Source of the DNA: Devosia sp.
GTDB lineage: Bacteria; Pseudomonadota; Alphaproteobacteria; Rhizobiales; Devosiaceae
Length of the DNA: 20,198 nt
Direction of reading: 5' to 3'
Assembly: GCA_025352765.1 (NCBI GenBank)
Contig: JANXSI010000010.1
Location: 1 to 20,198, forward strand
Position numbers and translations under genes: made by a program. The notes below the pieces were generated by a model. It ran no database searches and was not told the DNA's origin. It saw only the letters and a list, made by a program, of their open reading frames with translations. The stretch's first letter is position 1, and each line of letters begins with the position of its first letter. Positions 15,246-20,198 of the stretch are shown piece after piece.

Positions 15246-15347
15246 ACCCCCACCCCCGGCCCCTCCCCTCAAGGGGGAGGGGAGCCCCGCCCCGGGCCTC
15301 GGTAAGCTGGCCCCCCTCCCCCTTGAGGGGAGGGACGGGGTGGGGGT
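15246..15347. repeat. Pair of inverted C/G-rich palindromic repeats (B1/B2)
   Basis: B1 (15246-15288) and B2 (15309-15347) are near-identical copies in opposite orientation. Each has its own hairpin (for example CCCCTCAAGGGG and its mirror CCCTTGAGGGG), and together they could form one long stem of about 100 bases. A third copy lies at 17370-17407. The pair occupies most of the 142-base gap between the two ATP-grasp genes and could attenuate or stabilise the operon mRNA. Confidence 0.75.
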
Positions 15348-15369
15348 CCTCTTGTGTCCGGAACCACCC

Positions 15370-16344
15370 ATGCTGATCGGCCTCACCTACGACCTCCGCG
15401 ACGACTATCTCGCCCAGGGCTTCACCGACGAGCAGACGGGCGAGTTCGACGTCGCCGAAACCATCGACGCTGTCGAAGTCGCGATCCGCTCTCATGGCCA
15501 CACGGTCGAGCGCATCGGCGGCATCAAGGCGCTCGTCACCGCACTCGCCGCTGGAAAATCCTGGCCGATCGTCTGGAACATGTGCGAGGGTGTTTCCGGC
15601 ATTGCCCGTGAGGCGCAGGTCCCGGCGCTGCTCGAAGCCTATGGAATTCCGTTCGTCTTCTCGTCGGCGGACGTGCTGGTGACCGCCATGGACAAGGCGG
15701 TGGCCAAGCTCGTCGTGCGGGCAGCGGGCGTGCCGACCCCGGATTTCGTTGTGGTCCGCACCGCCCGCGACCTCGTCGCGGTCAAGCTCCCCTACCCGCT
15801 GTTCGTCAAACCCATCGCCGAGGGCACCAGCAAGGGCGTCGCCGAGGCAAGCCGGGTCGAAAACCGCGCCGAACTCACCGCCCGCTGCATCGAGGTGCTG
15901 AAGACCTACCGCCAGCCGGCGTTGGTCGAGACGTTCCTCCCCGGCCGCGAGTTCACCGTCGGCATCGTCGGCAGTGGCGCCAGCGCCCGCGCCATCGGCG
16001 TCAGCGAGATCAAATTCCTCCCCGGCGGCGACCCCTCGGCCTATTCCTACAAGAACAAGATGCAGGCCTTCGACGAGTTGAGCCTTGCCACCGGCCCGAT
16101 CGCCGAGGAGGCTGCGTTCGTTGCCGTCAGCGCCTGGCGCGCCCTCAACTGCCGCGACGCCGGCCGCATCGATATCCGCTGCGACGCTGAGGGCCATGCC
16201 AGCTTCATCGAGTGCAATCCGCTCGCCGGCCTGCGGCCGAAATGGAGCGAACTCACCCAGCTCGCCGGTCTCGTCGGCATGAGCTACGAGGCATTGATTG
16301 GGGAAATCCTCGACAACGCCTTGCCACGCGCCCTGCCGGGCTGA
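15370..16344 (+). CDS. ATP-grasp ligase, D-Ala-D-Ala ligase-like, copy 2
   Basis: This 324-residue second ATP-grasp enzyme differs clearly from the first, so each may handle its own ligation step. It begins MLIGLTYDLRDDYLAQGFTD, an opening of the pre-ATP domain. ATP-binding residues: Lys147 in FVKPIAEGTSKGV, which has the mobile Gly/Ser loop missing from copy 1, and Glu187 in LVETFLPGREFTVG. Magnesium ligands: Asp268 (GRIDIRCD), Glu281 and Asn283 (FIECNPLAGL). YSYKNKM (226-231) occurs where related ligases have a substrate loop. ATG 15370 is the only start that fits; its ribosome site is weak. A second SET gene follows after 37 bases. By family, the expected reaction is amino acid plus amino acid plus ATP to dipeptide or amide. 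Confidence 0.87.
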   Translation: MLIGLTYDLRDDYLAQGFTDEQTGEFDVAETIDAVEVAIRSHGHTVERIGGIKALVTALAAGKSWPIVWNMCEGVSGIAREAQVPALLEAYGIPFVFSSADVLVTAMDKAVAKLVVRAAGVPTPDFVVVRTARDLVAVKLPYPLFVKPIAEGTSKGVAEASRVENRAELTARCIEVLKTYRQPALVETFLPGREFTVGIVGSGASARAIGVSEIKFLPGGDPSAYSYKNKMQAFDELSLATGPIAEEAAFVAVSAWRALNCRDAGRIDIRCDAEGHASFIECNPLAGLRPKWSELTQLAGLVGMSYEALIGEILDNALPRALPG

Positions 16345-16381
16345 TGACTGGCTCTCTCTTCTCCCACAAGGTTTGATTGAC

Positions 16382-16768
16382 GTGAAAGACAAGACGACGG
16401 CGGTGCGGCGCGATCTCGTGCAACTGGTGCCTATTGCCGGCAAGGGCCGCGGCGTCGTCGCCCGACGCCGTATCCCCAAGGGCACGCTGCTCGAAGCGGC
16501 GCCGGTGATCCGGCTCCAGGAGCACGACACGCTGACCACCGATACCGTGCTCAGCCAATACCCCTTCATCTGGGAGGAGCCGCCCTATGTGCAGGCCTTC
16601 GCGCTCGGCTGGGTGGGCCTGTTCAATCACGCCGACACGCCCAATTGCCGGGTCGAGACCGACACCGGCGACCAGGTGATCCGCATCTGGACCAAGGTCG
16701 ACGTCAAGCGCGGCACCGAGCTCACCCACGACTATGGTGTCGAGCCCTGGTTCACGGTCGCCGACTGA
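16382..16768 (+). CDS. Minimal SET-domain protein, copy 2
   Basis: This protein of 128 residues is the paralogue of copy 1. Motifs: GKGRGVVARRRIPKGTLLE (20-38), NHADTPN (82-88; Ala replaces the Ser of NHS) and ELTHDYG (113-119, Tyr118). Both copies share YPFxWxxPPY around residues 60-69, an element not part of the general SET signature and possibly a substrate feature. GTG 16382 is chosen because AAGG lies 10 bases upstream; TTG 16373 is too close to it. The GNAT gene starts one base after its stop, so coupling is likely. Like copy 1 it has no pre-SET or post-SET module. Whether it methylates anything is unknown. Confidence 0.8.
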   Translation: MKDKTTAVRRDLVQLVPIAGKGRGVVARRRIPKGTLLEAAPVIRLQEHDTLTTDTVLSQYPFIWEEPPYVQAFALGWVGLFNHADTPNCRVETDTGDQVIRIWTKVDVKRGTELTHDYGVEPWFTVAD

Positions 16769-16769
16769 C

Positions 16770-17252
16770 ATGCCCGCCGCCCGCCTCCGCTTCCGCCATA
16801 TCCTCGATGCGGGCGATCCGCAGAAGATCCGCGCGCTGATCGAGGCGACCGGCGTGTTCTCGTCGGAAGAGGCGGAGGTTGCGGCGCGCCTCGCCGAGAC
16901 GACCCTCGACGGCAGCGAGACCTATCGCTGGCTGCTCGCCGATGTGGGCAAAACGCTCGTCGGCTACACCTGCTTCGACCGCATCGAGCTCACCCGCGGC
17001 AGCTTCGATCTCTACTGGATCGCCGTTCTGCCCGAGTACAGCGGCAACGGCCTCGCCCTCGACCTGATGGCCCGCACCGCCAGATTCATCAAGACCAAGC
17101 GCGGCACGCAGATCTTCGCCGAAACCTCCTCGCGCGAACCCTACGCCCGCGCCCGCGCCTTCTACCTCAAGGCCGGCTTCGCGGAGGTCGCCTGCTTCGA
17201 GGATTTCTACGACGAAGGCGACGACAAGGTGATTTTCCGGCTGAAGGTATAG
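16770..17252 (+). CDS. GNAT-family N-acetyltransferase
   Basis: This 160-residue protein has the GNAT acetyl-CoA site at 83-100: the strand WIAVLPEY followed by SGNGLALDLM, a slightly altered Q/RxxGxG/A motif. The C-terminal half FAETSSREPYARARAFYLKAGF (116-137) is the usual B-motif with the Tyr region that serves as general acid. By position (last gene of the cluster, one base after SET copy 2) it probably acetylates an amine of the pathway product. The precedent is N-epsilon-acetyl-beta-lysine made by AblA/AblB, but AblB is considerably longer (about 270 residues), so this is unlikely to be a simple orthologue. The acceptor is unknown. Confidence 0.85.
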   Translation: MPAARLRFRHILDAGDPQKIRALIEATGVFSSEEAEVAARLAETTLDGSETYRWLLADVGKTLVGYTCFDRIELTRGSFDLYWIAVLPEYSGNGLALDLMARTARFIKTKRGTQIFAETSSREPYARARAFYLKAGFAEVACFEDFYDEGDDKVIFRLKV

Positions 17253-17261
17253 CAGTCGGCA

Positions 17262-17333
17262 CTCCTCCCCCCATCGCGGGGGAGGTAGCGCAGCTAGGGC
17301 GAAGCCCGTAGCGACGCTTGGTGGGGGGCGGCG
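17262..17333. repeat. C/G-rich palindromic intergenic repeat, copy A2
   Basis: A CTCCCCC..GGGGGAG hairpin is followed by an inner stem GCTAGGGC-GAA-GCCCGTAGC and GGTGGGGGGCGGC. The layout is the same as copy A1 at 3432. It lies between the GNAT and gabD genes, which are convergent, and may help separate their transcripts. Confidence 0.65.
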
Positions 17334-17369
17334 AGCCCGATCGCGACCCGATGGGCACCGGGCGCTCAA

Positions 17370-17407
17370 ACCCCCACCCCGTCCCTCCCCGCAAGGGAGG
17401 GTGCCCC
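17370..17407. repeat. C/G-rich palindromic intergenic repeat, copy B3
   Basis: ACCCCCACCCCGTCCCTCCC then CGCAA then GGGAGGG: a 7-base stem CCCTCCC/GGGAGGG with a 5-base loop. It is closely similar to B1 and the complement of B2 near 15246-15347. It directly precedes the gabD stop and might act as a bidirectional end of transcription. Confidence 0.6.
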
Positions 17408-17425
17408 GACTGCAACCTTCGTCCG

Positions 17426-18898
17426 CTACACGCTCAAGCACAGATACTTGATATCGAGATAGTCCTCGATCCCGTACTTCGACCCTTCGCGGCCATGGCC
17501 CGATTGCTTCACGCCGCCGAACGGCGCGACTTCGGTCGAGATCAGCCCGGTGTTGATCCCCACCATGCCGTAGTCGAGCGCTTCCGCCACCTTGAACACC
17601 CGGCTCAGATCCTTGGCATAGAAATACGACGCCAGCCCGAACTCGGTGGCGTTGGCGAGCTCGATCACCTCGTCCACCGTCTCGAACCGGAACAGCGGCG
17701 CTACCGGCCCGAACGTCTCCTCGCGCGCCAGCACCATATCGGCGGTTGCCCCGCCCAAGACCGTCGGCTCGAAGAACAGCCCGCCGCTGGCCTTGCCGCC
17801 GAGCAGCACTTTCGCGCCCTTGGCGGTGGCGTCGGCGATGTGCCGCTCGACCTTGTCGATGGCCTTTTTGTCGATCAGCGGACCGGTCGTCACCCCCGCC
17901 GCAAAGCCGTCGCCGACGCTGAGCTTCTTCGTCGCCGCCACCAGCTTTTCGGCAAACGCCTCGTAGACGCCCGCCTGCACATAGAGCCGGTTGGCGCACA
18001 CGCAGGTCTGGCCGTTGTTGCGATACTTGCTGATCAGCGCCCCGTCGACCGCCGCGTCGAGATCGGCGTCGTCGAACACGATGAACGGCGCATTGCCGCC
18101 GAGTTCGAGGCCGAGCCGCTTGATCTGGTCGGCCGCCTGCCGCATCAAAATTTTGCCCACCCCGGTCGAACCGGTAAAGCTCAGCTTCTTGACGATGTCG
18201 TTGGAACAGAATTCCTGCCCGATCGCCGCCGCATCTTTTGAAACGATCAGGTTGAACAGGCCGGCCGGCAGCCCGGCAATTTCGCAGAGCCGCGCCAGCG
18301 CGATCGCCGAGAGCGGGGTTTCCGACGCCGGCTTGCTGACCACGGCACAGCCGGCCGCCAGCGCCGGCGCCATCTTGCGCGCCAGCATCGAGTTGGGGAA
18401 ATTCCACGGCGTGATCGTCGCCACCACCCCGACCGGTTGCTTGATCACGATGATGCGCTTGTCTTCCTGGTGGCCCGGGATGGTGTCGCCGTAGACGCGC
18501 TTCGCCTCCTCGCCGAACCATTCGACATAGCTCGCCCCATAGGCGATCTCGCCCTTGGCTTCGCCGAGCGGCTTACCCTGCTCGGCCGTCATAATCGCGC
18601 CGAGATCGTACTGGTGCGCCATCATCAGGTCGAACAGTTTGCGCAAGATCTGGCCGCGCGCCTTGCCGGTCTTTTTTGCCCACGCCGCCTGCGCCGCATC
18701 GGCCGCGGCGATCGCCCGCTTGGCTTCGGCAACGCCCATATCGGGCAGCACCGCGAGCACCTCACCGGTCGAGGGATTGGTCACCTCGAACGTCTTGCCG
18801 CTGTCGGCACTCGCGATCCACTCGCCGTCGATATAGCCGGCGGCACAGATCAGGTCGGGGGTCTTGAGGTGTTTGGTGAGGGCGTCGGTCAACGGCAT
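17426..18898 (-). CDS. gabD: Succinate-semialdehyde dehydrogenase (NAD(P)+)
   Basis: This 490-residue cytoplasmic aldehyde dehydrogenase oxidises succinate semialdehyde to succinate, the last step of GABA use. Landmarks: Asn166 in TPWNFP, the cofactor loop FTGSTGVGK (241-249), Glu265 in LELGGNAP, catalytic Cys299 in GQTCVCANR, and REETFGPVAP. The CxC pair (Cys299/Cys301) is typical of the GabD branch, where it can form a redox-sensitive disulfide. The length is normal. ATG 18898 follows an AGGAGA ribosome site. Because aldehyde dehydrogenases overlap in substrate, glutarate semialdehyde (lysine breakdown) is a possible second substrate. It is convergent with the beta-lysine-type cluster across repeats, so it is probably not part of it. 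Confidence 0.9.
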   Translation of the reverse strand: MPLTDALTKHLKTPDLICAAGYIDGEWIASADSGKTFEVTNPSTGEVLAVLPDMGVAEAKRAIAAADAAQAAWAKKTGKARGQILRKLFDLMMAHQYDLGAIMTAEQGKPLGEAKGEIAYGASYVEWFGEEAKRVYGDTIPGHQEDKRIIVIKQPVGVVATITPWNFPNSMLARKMAPALAAGCAVVSKPASETPLSAIALARLCEIAGLPAGLFNLIVSKDAAAIGQEFCSNDIVKKLSFTGSTGVGKILMRQAADQIKRLGLELGGNAPFIVFDDADLDAAVDGALISKYRNNGQTCVCANRLYVQAGVYEAFAEKLVAATKKLSVGDGFAAGVTTGPLIDKKAIDKVERHIADATAKGAKVLLGGKASGGLFFEPTVLGGATADMVLAREETFGPVAPLFRFETVDEVIELANATEFGLASYFYAKDLSRVFKVAEALDYGMVGINTGLISTEVAPFGGVKQSGHGREGSKYGIEDYLDIKYLCLSV

Positions 18899-18948
18899 GA
18901 TGGGTCTCCTGAGCGGAGACTTAGGCCCGTCGCTTCAACCGGGCAAGC

Positions 18949-19158
18949 TCAGGCCGCGCGGCGACGCGGCAGCCGCTTGATCTTGGGCGTGTCGAGCTGC
19001 TCGCGGAAGGCCGTGCGCGGCACCGCACCGCCGCGGACATCGGCCGACCAGTCGTCCTCGACGAACACCAGCGCATTGGTCTGGGGATCGTAGCGGATGT
19101 CGAGCCGGCTGCCGCTGGTGGCACGGGCGAACAGGTGGGGAGACTGGAACGGCTGCAT
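18949..19158 (-). CDS. Small hypothetical protein (69 residues)
   Basis: I do not recognise this family. The 69-residue protein starts MQPFQSPHLFARA, contains RYDPQTNALVFVEDDWSADV (residues 22-41), likely a beta hairpin, and ends in a basic tail KRLPRRRAA. It has no signal peptide or membrane helix. An AGGAGT ribosome site lies six bases before the ATG, which strongly supports translation. It lies 50 bases upstream of gabD on the same strand, so the two may share a transcript. Confidence 0.65.
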   Translation of the reverse strand: MQPFQSPHLFARATSGSRLDIRYDPQTNALVFVEDDWSADVRGGAVPRTAFREQLDTPKIKRLPRRRAA

Positions 19159-19234
19159 GCGAGACTCCTGGGTGAGGAATTCGTCGTCACACCCTGTTAA
19201 CCATAACGCTTTGGCCGGTTCGTGACCGTTGGCC

Positions 19235-19248
19235 GTCACAATTGTGAC
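19235..19248. promoter_or_regulatory. Perfect palindrome, possible operator
   Basis: GTCACAATTGTGAC is a perfect 14-base palindrome that overlaps TTGTCA, a possible -35 on the minus strand. It lies in the gap 19159-19294 upstream of the 69-residue protein and gabD. No clear -10 follows. The regulator is unknown. Confidence 0.4.
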
Positions 19249-19294
19249 AATGGAACGCCTTGCATCGTGGGAAGTTCCGGCCTCGTGCAGCCGC

Positions 19295-19573
19295 TCAGGC
19301 CGTGGGCAGCGTCCGGAATCCAATCTGCATCGGATTGCTCGCAGGATGGGACTCGACCCGCTCCACCCGGCTGGCCGCCGGCCCCTGCCAGAAATAGGCG
19401 AGCATCTCGTCGACTTGTTCCGCCGGCCCCGAGATCAGCACCTCGACCGAGCCGTCGCGGCGGTTGCGCACCCACCCCGAGAGCCCGCGCGAACGCGCCG
19501 CGGCTTCGGTCCAGGCGCGGAAACCGACGCCATGCACAAGCCCGGTGATCCGAACCTGCAGCGTCTTGCTCAT
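19295..19573 (-). CDS. acyP: Acylphosphatase
   Basis: This 92-residue protein hydrolyses acyl phosphates such as 1,3-bisphosphoglycerate or acetyl phosphate in the cytoplasm. Signature 1, GLVHGVGFRAWTEA, is at 11-24 with catalytic Arg19. Signature 2, GWVRNRRDGSVEV, is at 33-45 with catalytic Asn37. The length is that of the family. Its ATG overlaps the stop of the upstream membrane protein gene by four bases (ATGA), so the two are translated together. It is a common housekeeping enzyme, and the tie to the membrane protein has no obvious metabolic reason. Confidence 0.94.
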   Translation of the reverse strand: MSKTLQVRITGLVHGVGFRAWTEAAARSRGLSGWVRNRRDGSVEVLISGPAEQVDEMLAYFWQGPAASRVERVESHPASNPMQIGFRTLPTA

Positions 19574-20073
19574 CCGGCGACGCTGACCAGCGTGGGATAG
19601 TCGGCCTGCACCTTGGCGAAATAGTCCGGATTGAGGGCGCTAAGGCCCGCAAGATCGACGATCGTGGGGTTGAGAAAGCTCATCTCGAGCTTCTGCCCCT
19701 TGGCGGTGAACGAGATGGTCGAGAGTTTTTGCGGCTCGCCAGGCTTGCGGCTCGAACTGGGCGTCGCCGTCCAGTCGCGCGTCTCATGCGCCCCGAACGC
19801 CACGCGCTTGCCGCGGCCGACCCAGATCGAGGTCACCGCCTCGAAATACTCGCCATCGGTCGCCGTGATGTGGTCGACCTGCCCCTTCCAGTAATAGCGG
19901 CCCTGGAAAAAGATCAGGACGAACAGGATGCAGGCGAGCCCGACCGCAATGCGGGTGGTCTCGGCAACGTTGAAATCCTGCCAGACGCCGCCCACCCAGA
20001 CGCCGACGACGATCATCGCGGCCGCCGTGAACGGCACCCAGCGCGGCGTCGGATCGGCGAAGATCGTCTTCAT
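19570..20073 (-). CDS. Two-helix inner-membrane protein of unknown function
   Basis: This 167-residue protein has two membrane helices, at about 12-32 and 41-57, then a soluble domain of about 110 residues without a recognised motif. Topology: a short N-terminus, a 10-residue loop, and a C-terminal domain on the same side as the N-terminus. The soluble part includes YWKGQVDHITATDGEYFEAV and ends NPDYFAKVQADYPTLVSVAG. It starts inside the stop of the upstream aldo/keto reductase gene (TGATG) and overlaps acyP, so the three form one coupled transcript. I cannot assign a function. Confidence 0.75.
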   Translation of the reverse strand: MKTIFADPTPRWVPFTAAAMIVVGVWVGGVWQDFNVAETTRIAVGLACILFVLIFFQGRYYWKGQVDHITATDGEYFEAVTSIWVGRGKRVAFGAHETRDWTATPSSSRKPGEPQKLSTISFTAKGQKLEMSFLNPTIVDLAGLSALNPDYFAKVQADYPTLVSVAG

Positions 20074-20198
20074 CAGCGCCCGCCCTCGATCTTGCGGTGC
20101 CGCTGGTTGCGCCCGCCGGCGCCATAAGGGTAATCGCCGATCTGCGGCGCGCCGGCTGCGTCGAGCGCCGCGGTTTCCTCGGCGCTCAGTTTGAGGCC
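20073..20198 (-). CDS. Aldo/keto reductase, C-terminal end (partial)
   Basis: Only the last 41 residues are in the window; the gene enters from the right edge. They read GLKLSAEETAALDAAGAPQI and then a segment containing DYPYGAGGRNQRHRKIEGGR. This is the typical C-terminus of bacterial aldo/keto reductases (a helix after the barrel, then YPYG..). The stop TGA overlaps the ATG of the membrane protein gene. The catalytic tetrad is outside the window, so activity cannot be judged. Confidence 0.7.
   Translation of the reverse strand, partial: GLKLSAEETAALDAAGAPQIGDYPYGAGGRNQRHRKIEGGR

Noticed and set aside
15246..15347. CRISPR-like repeat array
   Set aside because: Only two copies in inverted orientation, with no unique spacers of constant length and no cas genes.
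14235..16569. Long minus-strand frames opposite the ATP-grasp and SET genes
   Set aside because: They have biased composition and no motifs, while the plus strand encodes recognisable ligases and SET domains.
12525..17252. Simple AblA/AblB N-acetyl-beta-lysine osmolyte pair or EpmA/EpmB EF-P system
   Set aside because: The GNAT protein is much shorter than AblB, no lysyl-tRNA-synthetase-like EpmA is present, and two ligases and two SET proteins remain unexplained. Acetyl-beta-lysine as an intermediate is not excluded.
16752..18521. A 589-codon minus-strand frame running across gabD, the repeats and the GNAT gene
   Set aside because: It runs through intergenic repeats and is out of frame with the clear aldehyde dehydrogenase and GNAT products.
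19235..19248. CRP or FNR binding site
   Set aside because: The spacing does not match TGTGA-N6-TCACA or TTGAT-N4-ATCAA.

Overview
The window is GC-rich, compact bacterial DNA with strong purine-rich ribosome sites, short gaps and GC-ending codons. Gene content (CueR/CopA pair, ECF sigma operon, FMN lactate-type dehydrogenase, cytochrome b561) and several intergenic C/G-rich palindromic repeats suggest an alphaproteobacterium, probably Hyphomicrobiales. A Devosia-like genome is possible but unproven. No rRNA, tRNA, insertion sequence, phage gene or CRISPR array was seen, and no gene-free stretch exceeds 300 bases; the longest is 3397-3617.

Left part (1-7024): a truncated membrane-anchored cytochrome c-like gene; a PfkB sugar kinase divergent from a two-domain Gfo/Idh/MocA plus aldo/keto reductase fusion, with a LacI-type palindrome between them; then an operon of a secreted COG4315-type protein, an ECF sigma factor (TTG start) and its membrane anti-sigma factor. 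A PIG-L-type deacetylase and a glycosyltransferase-like protein follow, divergent from each other.

Middle (7025-12376): cytochrome b561, an FMN-dependent alpha-hydroxy-acid dehydrogenase with two palindromic operators in front, a small HNH-like protein, and the copper module copA/cueR, divergent around a textbook CueR operator. The copA reading frame carries an in-frame palindromic repeat.

The most interesting part is 12525-17252, six genes on one strand: a lysine 2,3-aminomutase with every substrate residue I could check conserved, a mini SET-domain protein, an ATP-grasp ligase, a second ATP-grasp ligase, a second mini SET protein and a GNAT acetyltransferase. The parts suggest synthesis and ligation of beta-lysine into a small amide or peptide, further modified by acetylation and perhaps methylation. 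The product is unknown.

Right part (17426-20198, minus strand): succinate-semialdehyde dehydrogenase, a 69-residue protein, and a tightly coupled set of aldo/keto reductase (C-terminus only), a two-helix membrane protein and acylphosphatase.
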